A stretch of DNA of 64,000 bases from Phymatolithon calcareum (lineage: Eukaryota > Rhodophyta > Florideophyceae > Hapalidiales), in the NCBI GenBank assembly GCA_977006965.1, contig OZ345359.1, positions 1,116,001 through 1,180,000 of the forward strand, read 5' to 3'. A program made the translations under genes and the position numbers. Of the stretch, positions 40,901 through 48,871 are shown piece after piece. Every line of letters starts with the position of its first letter. Position 1 is the first letter of the stretch. The notes under the pieces are model-generated. The model did no database searches, was not told where the DNA came from, and worked only from the letters and a program-made list of their open reading frames with translations.

Positions 40901-41099
40901 GGCGATGGCCTTTGAGTTTCGCCCATGGAAGTGGCTCGGATTGCACTTTGAGTCGGAAGGGGAGCTGAAACATGTGCAAGTCGAAATTAGGCTCGGACGG
41001 AATCGGAAGCAGGAGAAGAGGGGCGCAATCAAAAGTAATGCTGTAGAGGACGTGATGGAGAATGAGCTGCCGCAGGAGGTAGACCACGGTCTAGAATGA
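34914..41099 (+). CDS. TIC236: TamB/TIC236-like plastid envelope protein (DUF490)
   Basis: A 2061-aa protein from ATG 34914; an in-frame TGA just upstream (34908) fixes the frame limit. Residues 1-115 are an organelle-type presequence, followed by one membrane segment (about 122-147, IIALKVFCASVLLANVSLAW). The long remainder is made of repeated beta-strand units with alternating hydrophobics (for example LDGARGTLGTLPLTVVGDIA and GEAEVKDLSLRFHP), the taco-shaped beta-helix of the AsmA/TamB group. The last ~350 residues (KDLRISVGRDMQIVYPFLLN to VEIRLGR) match the TamB/DUF490 C-terminus. In plants TIC236 links the inner and outer envelope import translocons; in bacteria TamB works in outer-membrane assembly or lipid transport. 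Ser/Glu/Lys-rich inserts (about 735-790, 950-985) separate the blocks. No introns are seen. Confidence 0.9.
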   Translation: MTPFSSLLCCHGTCVAFASPLPIERNALARKWNSGCLRARDHVRAPLRGIQLGTCQSLHKMISGASSLSMSSQSWKFPRWYTHQLMSSSDEPANREISQGVVQNDYTSALTQPPRSSPPKRIIALKVFCASVLLANVSLAWGLYFSFTKRSQETVAELSTEVLGRPLKVGRIVRLLPSGGLRIGKSKLLRNTSTPTAPEVSARCTDVWLGGTWDAIVSSKPISVNVSLTNATISVHQKVVMGSKGKETTQWDPGLPSAIASSEADKTGFFSSDSEQAASSHHSLLPRNFRVQPGKLSIEKSTVFLHSAVLPDYGHGGEVVEVRNVSACATFPTVKDIRGTEMAAETGLPFDLEGEFQAQVEGSTVGGGAIDVSARADGKRIMSLQPGDEICNLRVRGEDIMAPKVAAFLSLPFRANVGQCSGDVRIHFLYRTGTLIPDIHGEAEVKDLSLRFHPDPKTPEFIDLAGKLRFDRKDLFLDGARGTLGTLPLTVVGDIALDGEYNLLGYIPSVDVNNILETFDVEKFVPVTGQVKGEAKMTGPLEDPTIVGWAETTSEEVIFDRLPLASASVDFAWEAMAGTLKFTDIQAKIAGQGTCTGEGGLYFDMTKETPFGISRPTHHSNSPKAAYWNSDATEALPAHPEDDLEIDEYAPYRSYDSMSFNFKVEDVKGSDLLRYYGGKYGGMAALSVGTVEGAGVLAGHSKDANCRVTWRSVSPPPAVTLRGDGEHAPEVKPISKSEVKLPGNSTSGTRAENPVTAESRRKATESQAEVEDSGADDAPHSDDAVSKAEKEQMNASILPSFQNAAGSSFNLSEYQNSLRGGDFQGLVYIKLGDLPAARRVKVRTTVKGLDARRLGWLDKSMQGSLSQVPLLDTSVDTYFKGVMHQRPIIPLGCTEVPRTPRMELLGADGALAVRRLSMNKVKFSKTMTGSFSFSTSDFSMSLKEISRSVNSSEVKPQEENSANGTSDTGKPAGPTSAVPALGDELTVSASLKGEALLRLRQGKTDIVASVATDKSKHHVVDVFARGVAIQDFLGEDFKIGGASTVAGIFDADARLNLSTRKGEGNFSLQKPRVGPLRLMSVSSEILWRGQDLSLLKCLLRSRRSEFELTGNATMPVRPGSEFAWDASIDIPRASLGEIVRACQKGSQIANAIGPSRSAPAITSARPSDRISWMQRLSQVSSSADSDSFSILDVPDGTLADQVNWFDQYLVESKRFGKQRDVFVPEKIPEKSLTVINPDIIQGNVGGKLRLKYEKKGLQKKKAILVSRNLSSEGSPLDFLQDLSADFELTGTDWSTGNHSLSRASVKGRLLNNTFSIGTLRCQDEGGFFAQGKGYIRSDGTVKMNADMEKAPASLLATYFQAPVVAGGDYSGQLDIKGNLRDPEGEGLLVWTNATLNGQKLQEARSELKFENGRCAVNVSARVDGKAAVRTSDESEQSGEGRRKGEVLRVSVELPVHSYWNRVLKGSIPSSVYDALFENEQNRFGQQYMDERVRMMADIRKFGLVFLNAVLPDLRWTGGSADVNMEVSGSLRLPVVKGRVSVHGGQMWPQALAEPLDGVRGEVIFDEVGTVSLKSVYGRCNGKGLHVHGDVLLSEQHRATLNEVATHGRLLSSAKATTSEVSSEKMSKAALKALVERRAQAAALQGKVNRGLTFEMGDVPVHVKDVLEGTISGKIVVKRTLANPEISGAMGISKGAIFLSNPSSPRGNTNLARGKAKDGFRRAEHRLQLRKSSKVEVSEKSDDTDGEISQNRSSTLRTKAKSSVEEARDEIEKGATSMTENAASQSSRIDLKDLRISVGRDMQIVYPFLLNLEAHGSLEISGPLDKPEPHGTIYFSQGQVNLLASRMDIKRGEESYARFERGSSDEPILNIALEDDDMVVRIHEAVPSKWADHLEIKNKRGGELGDSSWAQVLQSRLESGDGTATARSALRKLANSYVTQVAGTKGNVGSFQWRLHPILGGVSGESSGNVAEDLGAGAKISYGRGSLSMRKALSGAKAMAFEFRPWKWLGLHFESEGELKHVQVEIRLGRNRKQEKRGAIKSNAVEDVMENELPQEVDHGLE

Positions 41100-41470
41100 T
41101 TGCATGGAGAAACAGGAAGAGAGGACAGAAGGTCGATGACCATTGAGATGAACAGATTATGGAATTTTATTGGATTACGTGGATGGAGCGGTTATTTGCG
41201 GCATCCAGTGAGTAACGGCCAAGTGGACACAGCTCCTCCCGTTTCAACCTCAATTCCTCACTGGCAGCAGATGAGAGGTGGATGTAGAAATCTGATTTCC
41301 TACGCATCTGCGCTTCGTCTGTCCTCACTACGTTGATTCGAGTAGACCGTGGATGGCAATTACATTCTTGGCTCGCCCACGGCCGTTCAAACGCCTATAA
41401 AGTGTTCCTCGTCAGGCAAACTTGAAATCCCAAGCACGCTGCAATTGGGAACAGAACCGATCCTTCAAAG
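41100..41470. other. Spacer and promoter of the ATP sulfurylase gene
   Basis: It contains the 3' flank of the TIC236-like gene and the upstream region of the next gene on the same strand, with a likely TATA box at 41396. Confidence 0.5.
41396..41402 (+). promoter_or_regulatory. Probable TATA box of the ATP sulfurylase gene
   Basis: TATAAAG lies 69 bp upstream of the ATG in a GC-richer setting (ACGCCTATAAAGTG), a good core promoter position. Confidence 0.5.
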
Positions 41471-42817
41471 ATGGCCGCCTTTTCCGCCACAGTAGCGATC
41501 ACCCCGCCCGCACAATCTGGATGGATCACCGGCGCGTCCAGTCGTCCGTCAGTTCTCCAAGCTGCACAGCCGCGATCTCGCTCGCAGCTCCGTCATCATG
41601 CCGTCCCCACTGCGGTCGCTGCACCCCCAGCCAGCACCGAGCTACTCATCCCCGAAACGGAGCGCGCCGCCCGAAAGTCGGCGGCCGCCTCGCTGCCGAG
41701 CATCACACTGCGCGACATCGACATGCAGTGGCTGCACGTGCTCGCAGAGGGGTGGGCCGCGCCACTGCAAGGCTTCATGCGCGAGAAGGAATATCTGCAA
41801 ACGCTGCATTTCAACGCACTGCGCATGTCAGACGGCTCATTGTCCAACATGTCCGTGCCCATTGTACTCGCTATCAGCGACGCCGACCGAGTTGCTTGCG
41901 CGGGGAAGACTTCGGTGGCCTTGAAGAGTCCGTCTGGTGAGATCGTAGCTGTCATGAGCGACATTGAAATTTTCGAACACAACAAGGAGGAACGCTGCGC
42001 ACGCACTTTCGGGCTCACCGATGCTCGCCACCCGTACGCGGAGCTCATTTACAATTCTGGTGATTTTCTCATTGGCGGTAATCTTGAGGTGCTTACAGAG
42101 TTTAAGTATGGCGATGGGCTCGATGAGTTCCGTCTCACGCCCGCTCAGCTCAAGGCGGAGTATAAAAAGCGTAATGCGGACGCTGTGTTTGTGTTTCAGC
42201 TGCGAAACCCGATTCACAATGGACACGCTCTTCTCATGACTAGCTGCCGTGAGGAACTGATGCGTCGCGGGTTCAAGAATCCCGTGCTTGTTGTCCATCA
42301 GATCGGTGGCAAAGTCAAGGGTGATGATATCCCACTGAATGTTCGTATCGCCCAGAATAAGGCTGTTCTCAATGAGGGCGTTCTGGACCCGAAGTCGACC
42401 ATTCTTGGTATCTTCCCAAGCCCCATGCTTTATGGCGGCCCGACTGAGGTGCAGTGGCACGCCAAGGCACGCATGAATGCCGGGTGCCAGTACTACATCG
42501 TCGGACGTGATCCGGCGGGTATGAAGCACCCCAATGGAGAACGTGATATGTTCGACCCGTGGCATGGAAAGACGGTTCTTTCCATGGCGCCGGGTCTCGA
42601 GGACTTGGAAATCCTCCCCTTTAGGGTCGCGGCGTACGATAAGACCATTAGCAGCATGTCCTTCTTCGACCCGTCACGGGCCGACGATTTTGTGTTTATT
42701 TCTGGTACCAAGATGCGCAAGTTTGCTTCCTCGGGCGAGACACCTCCGGACGGCTTCATGGCGCCAACTGCATGGAAAATTCTCGTGGACTATTACGCGA
42801 CCAGGAACAAAGCTTAG
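41471..42817 (+). CDS. ATP sulfurylase (sulfate adenylyltransferase), plastid type
   Basis: A 448-aa enzyme that makes adenosine 5'-phosphosulfate from ATP and sulfate, the entry step of sulfate assimilation and of sulfation (red algal walls are rich in sulfated galactans, which fits but is inference). Residues 1-50 are Ala/Ser/Arg/Pro-rich, a plausible plastid presequence. The catalytic QLRNPIHNGH motif is at 243-252 (the two His of HNGH are in the active site), GRDPAG at 345-350, and FISGTKMR near the C-terminus completes the fold. There is no C-terminal APS kinase domain, so it is of the plant/bacterial homodimer type rather than the fungal one. It converges with the CASP gene, with only 65 bp between stops. 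Confidence 0.96.
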   Translation: MAAFSATVAITPPAQSGWITGASSRPSVLQAAQPRSRSQLRHHAVPTAVAAPPASTELLIPETERAARKSAAASLPSITLRDIDMQWLHVLAEGWAAPLQGFMREKEYLQTLHFNALRMSDGSLSNMSVPIVLAISDADRVACAGKTSVALKSPSGEIVAVMSDIEIFEHNKEERCARTFGLTDARHPYAELIYNSGDFLIGGNLEVLTEFKYGDGLDEFRLTPAQLKAEYKKRNADAVFVFQLRNPIHNGHALLMTSCREELMRRGFKNPVLVVHQIGGKVKGDDIPLNVRIAQNKAVLNEGVLDPKSTILGIFPSPMLYGGPTEVQWHAKARMNAGCQYYIVGRDPAGMKHPNGERDMFDPWHGKTVLSMAPGLEDLEILPFRVAAYDKTISSMSFFDPSRADDFVFISGTKMRKFASSGETPPDGFMAPTAWKILVDYYATRNKA

Positions 42818-42882
42818 GTTTATCATGAATACTCGGATTTGGTTATCAAGGCGAAACTAGTGCGTGAGTAAGAATAAGCAAA

Positions 42883-45069
42883 TCAAATTGTTTTACTTAA
42901 ATGCTGTGCCTTTGTCGTAACTCTATCATCGCACGTGCTGTGCATAGACGCAGTGCTGAGCACAAGTACAACAAGAAAGTGGAGCGCAAGTACATAAAAA
43001 AACGCTATCAACCTTGACGTCTTGGTGCTCATTGCCCGCTGCCCGGCACGCAGTGTCAGTCGCTCCGGTGCCGACATTTCGCTCATGCGCTTATGTCGCT
43101 CGCGTCGGTTGAATAGCGTGTAAGGGTTTGCCATATCTTCATACATCACGCGGTACTTGCCCAAAAATGCGGAGCTCCCGCCCTCTTCGTCTTCATTAGC
43201 GCCGGCCATGCCTGCCTCTGCAGCAGATAGTGCCGCCCCAGACGCCCCGCCCTGTTGGTACGACTGTACAAACCGAATTTTTCCATACAGACGCACGTTG
43301 TCATTCTTGAGGGCGTCCAAATCTGCTCCGAGTTTCTCCACACGCTCCACTAATTTGCGGTTCTCGGTCTCTAATTCTGTTGTCCGTGCACGGAACCTGT
43401 CCCTTTGTCCTGCGACAATATCAAGCATGGAAGGCTCTTCTTTGATCATGTGCTGTAACACTGCCGCTTCACGCTGCTCGCCCCAATCCCATGCTCCCGA
43501 ATCGTCGCCGTGTGCGTTCACTCCTGCCCCACTACCTGTTTCCGCGTCCGATACAGGCAGCTTGCGGGCGCTTCCAGGATCGCCGGTCATCGCGTTAATA
43601 CCGTCCTCCAGTCGAGCAATAAGCGCCTTCTGTTCTGCAACTTGCTTTTCGAGGGAGGTTGCCGACGCTAGCAGCGTCGATATGCGCCCATCTCGCTCAC
43701 CAAGCTCGATGCGCAAACGTGTCAGCTTCCCTTCAAGAAGCTTCACCTTGCTCAGCAATCGCTTTTCAAGCGACTCGGTATCAGTCATTGCAGCACTATC
43801 CGCGTTATTTCCATCCCCGACGCCTAAGCCGGAGTCTGCATCGCCGAGTGCGTCTTCACTTTCATTCAACTGGAACGCTCGCAGAGTGTCGAATTGGCGC
43901 TTCATATTCTCGTACTGTTCAACGGTCGGCAGCTTGCTCAGCGTTTGCCGCAAATCCGAAATCTCCGTAGTCTTCTCCGCAATGGTCGACGTCAGCTTTG
44001 CAAATTCGTTGCTCTTTTCCTTGTCCTTGCCTCCAAGCACACCTTCCAGTGCGCTTACGTGATCCTTGAGTTGTGATACCTCCACATCGCGCGCGGCAAG
44101 CTCCGCAGATAGCGCAGAGCGTCCGATAGTACTTCCCTCTCCGAGCATAGCGCCGGCATCGGCTTCCGCCGGGCTCTCGCCAGACAAGTTTGCCTCCAAT
44201 TCAATACACCGTCTTCTCAAAATCTTTGTCTCCGCCTTTGCTTTCTCCAAATCCTCCAACACCATTTCATTGTCCATCGCTCTGTTCTTTTTCACCTCCT
44301 CCAATTGAGAGCGAGTCTCGTTCAGCTGCTGCTGCACAGTATCAGCGCTGCTCTTCAGCCTCCTCGCATTCTCATTGCCCAGAGAAATCTGATGCAGCAA
44401 TTCCTGTTCGCGTAATTCGTAAGCCTCGATTGCTTTATGCTGGGCGGTCATCCATTGTGCCTGTTTAGCCTCTATTTGCACACGGGCGTCCTCTACTGCG
44501 CGTTCGCCCTCACGTTGCAACTGTCTCTCAAGATCAGCGATGCGCACCTCGTACTTTTTGGTCATTGCGGAACGCTCCGCATTCATTGCTCGTTCATCGA
44601 GTAATTCGGCGGCCGCGGCGCGCTCAGCAGCAGCAGCGCGAAGCTCAACGACAGGGTCTGGAGCCTCGTACAGTGCCTTGTACAGCGAAAGGAAGGCCAT
44701 TTCTGATGCCTTTGCTCGCGTAGTGAGGGAGTCAATTTCACTTTGATAGGCACGTAGAAGCGCGCCAGTGGACTTGTTTGTTGCAGTGCCGTCCGCCACT
44801 TCCTTCTTGAAAACTCGAGTGAGACCTGCGAGACGCTTGCGTGCGGCTGCAGAGGTCTCCTGACGGTCTGCTATTTCTAGCCCTTGCTGGTCGAGCGTGG
44901 CGCGGCGCGAAGTGAGGTCGAAAGCGGCCCATGCCTCAACCGCCGACGGGGGAGCACTGGAAACTTTTGGATTTGCTCCGTTAGCATCGCTGGGCGCCGC
45001 GACCGCACCCGAGGCTTCATCTGGGTCAGCCTTTTCCATCGACGGCGCCGTGATGAAGGCGTCCTCCAT
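42883..45069 (-). CDS. CASP: Golgi coiled-coil protein CASP (CUX1-type golgin)
   Basis: A 728-aa tail-anchored golgin. The frame opens at a GTG (45138); ATG 45069 is the first Met. After a short Ala/Asp-rich head the CASP N-terminal domain begins (WAAFDLTSRRATLDQQGLEI, then SAAARKRLAGLTRVFKKEVA and LLRAYQSEIDSLTTRAKASE). A very long coiled coil (about 150-640, rich in Ala/Glu/Arg/Leu) follows. The C-terminus carries the CASP signature YRVMYEDMANPYTLFNRRE with ERLTLRAGQRAM and a membrane anchor (about 687-705, AFFYVLALHFLVVLVLSTA). CASP proteins organise Golgi membranes and vesicle tethering. A 20-residue tail after the anchor (CDDRVTTKAQHLSKTI) would lie in the lumen and is longer than usual. 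Confidence 0.92.
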   Translation of the reverse strand: MEDAFITAPSMEKADPDEASGAVAAPSDANGANPKVSSAPPSAVEAWAAFDLTSRRATLDQQGLEIADRQETSAAARKRLAGLTRVFKKEVADGTATNKSTGALLRAYQSEIDSLTTRAKASEMAFLSLYKALYEAPDPVVELRAAAAERAAAAELLDERAMNAERSAMTKKYEVRIADLERQLQREGERAVEDARVQIEAKQAQWMTAQHKAIEAYELREQELLHQISLGNENARRLKSSADTVQQQLNETRSQLEEVKKNRAMDNEMVLEDLEKAKAETKILRRRCIELEANLSGESPAEADAGAMLGEGSTIGRSALSAELAARDVEVSQLKDHVSALEGVLGGKDKEKSNEFAKLTSTIAEKTTEISDLRQTLSKLPTVEQYENMKRQFDTLRAFQLNESEDALGDADSGLGVGDGNNADSAAMTDTESLEKRLLSKVKLLEGKLTRLRIELGERDGRISTLLASATSLEKQVAEQKALIARLEDGINAMTGDPGSARKLPVSDAETGSGAGVNAHGDDSGAWDWGEQREAAVLQHMIKEEPSMLDIVAGQRDRFRARTTELETENRKLVERVEKLGADLDALKNDNVRLYGKIRFVQSYQQGGASGAALSAAEAGMAGANEDEEGGSSAFLGKYRVMYEDMANPYTLFNRRERHKRMSEMSAPERLTLRAGQRAMSTKTSRLIAFFYVLALHFLVVLVLSTASMHSTCDDRVTTKAQHLSKTI

Positions 45070-46561
45070 GAGGGTGTGCTTGCGCTCTGCTTCGAGAAGC
45101 GTGAGAGGAAAGCGGGCTGGTTGCCAACGATGAGGCACGACAATAACTCAGTCAGCGACGAAGAGTGATGGTCGGTCTAGAATTGAATTATGCACGTAAT
45201 TTTGAGTCTAAAAGCACGACAAATCTGCAGCCAATGAAATTTGTGCAAGCATTGGATTTTTAGTCTAGCACCTAAAAACACGATGTTTGAGAGTACGAAT
45301 TGCACATATGTCAAGCTTTAAGGGCGTTTCGTACAGCTCGCACCAAAGAAAGAGAGAAAATCTGACGTAATTCCAAACGAGACAATCAAGATTTCTTTCA
45401 GAGAATTCTCACTTTTTTCTCCCGTTAGAAATTTTTAAACGAACTACGCATTGTTCTCGTCCACCGAAGAAAAATCTGTTCATCCTATTGAACTCCCATC
45501 CGCCGTGCTCAACGTTCGGTTTGAATTCTATTTGGATTCAAACTTGAATGGATTTGAAAAAGACAAACATGATCAAAGAATGCCACACTGCCACACTGTT
45601 TTAATAGTGTGGCAGTTCTTTAATAGCAAAAACTCTAGACTGAGTCCTTTCCTGATCACAGGAGAATGATTTGTTTGCATTGTGAAAGTGCTATCGACGC
45701 AGTCGTTTATTGCCTCCTGACTGTCCAAGGGTTAACAACGTCAATTTTTTGTTCAGAAAAGTTTAACTTTTCACATCATTGATAGAGAGAGCAGGAACGT
45801 TGAGCTTTCTGTCGCGATTTCCGTGTACCTTGGAAGAACAGTACAAGAGAAATGCTGTTGGTATCGACCGTTTCCTTGTATCCCGCATAGAACGCTTGTC
45901 TTCGAAATGTACACGCGTGAAAAATTGTCATCCACAACTGTCGTTGATAACAGTTCTCTATTATAGATGACGGTTTTGAGTGGCAATTATAGACAGTTAT
46001 TGAGGACAACTATCCGTCTGTGAGAAATAAAATGTATTGTATCTCCTGACAGAACAACATTGCGGTAAAATCTATTGTAATTACGTGTCAGGTGACTTTC
46101 CTTGAGTCCCGGCATGTAGATAGGCGTCTTGCCGATTGACTTATTGTATGTACTGTGTTCTGTATCTACGCAATGCACAATTCTCAGACTGGGGGTAGTA
46201 GCGCCTTGATGGCCTAGTAGGCTTCTCGATTCAATTGACTCCAGTGCACAGGAAGAACAGCTTGTACATCAAGATTGGGTCCGTCGCTAAAGTCCAATCC
46301 CGGTCTGGCTTGGTACGCTGCAGAATAAAACTTGGCGTTGTGCTGGCTCCAATTTTGGCTCTGTGGTCGACGACGATGTTGGGAGGCACGGGAGAAATTT
46401 GTGCTCAAATTATAATAACCGAGCATCCGGTTGCCTGCTAACGTCGGCAGAGCAGTGACGGCATGCCGTTGTGCATGGAGTGTGCTACAAAGCCGCCGAA
46501 ATGTATTTCGGCGACCTGGGTGTTGCTCGCCTGTGCTCCGGGAAAACCTAAGTGTAAATGT
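45070..46561. other. 1.5-kb gene-poor region
   Basis: It includes the CASP promoter. An 11-bp-arm hairpin (ACTGCCACACT, 45587-45597, with 45606-45616) is present. A 117-codon minus-strand frame at 46214-46567 is Arg/Gln/Ser-rich and I cannot assign it. Confidence 0.45.
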
Positions 46562-46575
46562 AGTCAATATTATAT
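46562..46575 (+). repeat. Target-site duplication of LINE copy 2 (left)
   Basis: AGTCAATATTATAT, repeated at 46859-46872. Confidence 0.88.
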
Positions 46576-46858
46576 AGCCGGAGAAGCAAGAGAGCCCTCA
46601 ACGCCGGTGATACAATGGATTAAGGATCATCGCTGGGATGGTTAGGATATGTTCTACGCATGGATGAGAATAGGCTCGTTCGCAGAATACTACTACAATG
46701 CGTACTCGGAACATGCACCTCTCTCCTTGGCGATATACCAAACCAAAATATCGAATCGGCCATAACAAATGCCTCCGACCTCAGCAAGTGGAATCAAATG
46801 AAGCCTTCTAGACGTACTAGCCTCTTAGTGGAATAAAGCAATAATCATCAGCATCATC
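46576..46858 (+). mobile_element. 5'-truncated LINE, copy 2 (last 283 bp only)
   Basis: Flanked by a 14-bp duplication AGTCAATATTATAT (46562-46575 and 46859-46872). The plus strand keeps the last codons of a non-LTR reverse transcriptase ORF: LGWLGYVLRMDENRLVRRIL (compare the widespread RWLGHVLRMxxxRLVRR block) to a TAA near 46834, then a short tail with ATCATCAGCATCATCAG. Because the AG of the duplication could belong to the tail, it may be 12-14 bp. Confidence 0.88.
46640..46836 (+). pseudogene. LINE ORF2 C-terminal fragment
   Basis: An open stretch reading GWLGYVLRMDENRLVRRILL and then ASDLSKWNQMKPSRRTSLLV before a stop. This is the conserved post-RT block of several LINE clades. There is no start and no catalytic part. 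Confidence 0.75.
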
Positions 46859-46872
46859 AGTCAATATTATAT
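46859..46872 (+). repeat. Target-site duplication of LINE copy 2 (right)
   Basis: AGTCAATATTATAT, repeated at 46562-46575. Confidence 0.88.
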
Positions 46873-47745
46873 CTCCCGGCGTTAATCTCAGGGCAAGAGG
46901 GAGGTCGCTCACAGTCCGCGTCCACGAGAAATCCCAACTCTTCGTTTTCTCCCCCTCCCCCCCGCGTGCCGTACGGTGCTTAGATATTCGGAAGCGTTCC
47001 AGGTTAAGCTACCGTTGGATCTCTGATAACGTCGGTCAGCTTCCGGGGCTCACAGCCATATAAAAGGATAGACCTCCTGAACGCCCCTTGCGGGATGCCC
47101 TCCTTTGCAACATCCGAGGGGAGCATGTGCCGCTCGCGGTTGCGCGTATCAGAGGACAGGAACATCTACGTCTCGCCAATGTGTAGTCCTTAAGTTGTAG
47201 TCTAACATAAACGTTTTCTTTAACGATTTCTTATACCGTTCAAAATCAAGGTGATGCGCGATCAATATTCGCCTCTATGCCCCCGCTTCCCATAAGGGCA
47301 TTGCATGTTTGATTTCTCAACAAAGACTTCGCGTGTTTTGCCATCGCCGAGGGTTAACCACTGGTGTATTGGTTGTTAAACCTTTAGCAAAGCCAAGTAG
47401 TTACACGCTGAAAAGGTTATGATTACTCATTGCCAAAAGGGCAGATGACCTGGTGAGATCATGAGACCCCTCTTTCGTTAGCAATATTTTCTGGGGCGTG
47501 AATATTAGGAGCGGTTACCAAAACTTGAAGGCCTGCGTACGCCGTGATGGACTTGTGGCGGCAGTGTTAGTCCTTACGGCGATGCAATTGCTCCCCATGT
47601 CTCCTAGTCAATACACACTTGGCACTTGTGTCTTGTCATCGGGCATAGGTCTCATGGACTAATAGCCCAAGCAAACGAAGGAGACAATTGTTGAGACGAC
47701 ATCAGCTAGTGGCCCCACTGTCCCACACCCAACACTGCGGAAACG
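46873..47745. other. Intergenic, nothing identified
   Basis: About 870 bp between LINE copy 2 and the sulfotransferase-like gene. A C-rich tract (CCCCCTCCCCCCC) lies near 46950-46965 and a TATAAAAGG string near 47060, but I see no gene or RNA attached to them. Confidence 0.4.
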
Positions 47746-48444
47746 ATGAGGGCAATGCTATGGGCGCACCCGCGGTCACGGAGCACAGCCTTTGAACGTG
47801 CATTTATTGAACGCAGAGACTGCGCCGTTCTCCATGAGCCCTTTTCAAAGGTGTTTTACCATGGTGCCGATGAGATTCCTCTCATCTCCGCAGTGTCCGA
47901 CCCAACGACGTTTACCACATCCCCTCTTCTTGATGACGTACGTTACAAGCCCGCGAAAGCAATTCACAGTATCGTGAAGGACATGCCGGCGCACGCCAAC
48001 TACCCTGATAGTTACATCAAGTCCTTTACGCATCATGTACTACTTGTTCGTAAACCAGGGCCGAGTTTACGGAGTTTTTTCAAGGTGGACCCAAATTTCA
48101 ATGCGAAGGAGGCGGGGTACGTTGAAATGCTCGACGTAGCTTGTCGTATACAAAAGCTCGATCTGAAAATGGTCATAATTGAAGCGGACCGGTTTGCAAA
48201 GGCGCCGAACAAAGTGATGGCGGTGTTGTGCGACTTTCTTGGGATTGCTTACATGAAGCAGATGGTGGAGTGGGAGGAAAGGTCTGAGATTCCTGCTTGG
48301 GATATGTGGCCCAAGTTCCATACCGAGGCGCTAGCGGCGAAAACGATTACGGCGAGCACAGAGAGTACTCATGAGGCCGGGAAGCAAACGGTTCAGCTTC
48401 CGAAGCAGTACTTAGAACTCGTCGAGAAGATGGAGCCGATATAA
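47746..48444 (+). CDS. P-loop sulfotransferase-like protein
   Basis: A 232-aa protein from ATG 47746. The N-terminus MRAMLWAHPRSRSTAFERAF fits the 5'-phosphosulfate-binding loop of a small sulfotransferase-like family found in bacteria, fungi and algae; LHEPFSKVFYHG follows, and VLLVRKPGPSLRSFFKV around residues 97-114 fits the 3'-phosphate-binding RxP region. Such enzymes usually use PAPS, which would tie it to the sulfate-assimilation enzyme about 5 kb away, but the acceptor is unknown and some relatives act otherwise. No signal peptide or membrane anchor is seen, so it is probably cytosolic rather than a Golgi carbohydrate sulfotransferase. Confidence 0.78.
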   Translation: MRAMLWAHPRSRSTAFERAFIERRDCAVLHEPFSKVFYHGADEIPLISAVSDPTTFTTSPLLDDVRYKPAKAIHSIVKDMPAHANYPDSYIKSFTHHVLLVRKPGPSLRSFFKVDPNFNAKEAGYVEMLDVACRIQKLDLKMVIIEADRFAKAPNKVMAVLCDFLGIAYMKQMVEWEERSEIPAWDMWPKFHTEALAAKTITASTESTHEAGKQTVQLPKQYLELVEKMEPI

Positions 48445-48859
48445 AATGAAATCCTAAGCATGGCAGGGCTTGCGCAGCGGGGCTAGCACCATTTGGGCGA
48501 GGGAAGAGCGAAGCGCATACGGAGACGTCAGAGCGCCCGGACGGCATGGTGACACTAGAAGTCGGAGGCGAGCGCGCATGGTAAGCTTACATCAGATCTG
48601 GGAGAGTACTGATGAGGGTAGCCTCGGGGCAGGTCTGCCGAACAAGAGAGAGTACAAAATCTTGAGGTAAGCTGAGGAACAGGTTTTCCCGTGCGTACGT
48701 CTCTAGAAATACACGACATGAGAACTTTCGAAGAAAAAATCTTTCAGTTCAAGCACGGTGGTACTTTACTGTACATGCCATTGAGGAACGTTCGGAAAAG
48801 TTGAAAAATACACCCTATTTTTCCACCAATGTTTCCACCATTGAAATATGTATATCCAA
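48445..48859. other. Spacer between sulfotransferase-like gene and LINE copy 3
   Basis: No gene seen. Before the LINE insertion this sequence continued directly from the degenerate tail of the Sel1-repeat gene on the minus strand. Confidence 0.45.
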
Positions 48860-48871
48860 CCCCTTCAAAGG
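48860..48871 (+). repeat. Target-site duplication of LINE copy 3 (left)
   Basis: CCCCTTCAAAGG, identical to 49815-49826. Confidence 0.92.

Noticed and set aside
41837-42565. 242-codon antisense frame in the ATP sulfurylase gene
   Set aside because: Overlaps the catalytic motifs of a clear enzyme on the other strand.
43157-44062. Ser-rich 301-codon frame antisense to CASP
   Set aside because: Ser/Pro/Ala runs mirror the coiled-coil codons of CASP.
46214-46567. 117-codon minus-strand frame upstream of LINE copy 2
   Set aside because: Possibly an old retroelement piece, but I recognise no motif and it is short; left unassigned.
47000-47180. Possible 5S rRNA or snRNA near the TATAAAAGG string
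   Set aside because: Checked for 5S and U6 hallmark strings and found none.
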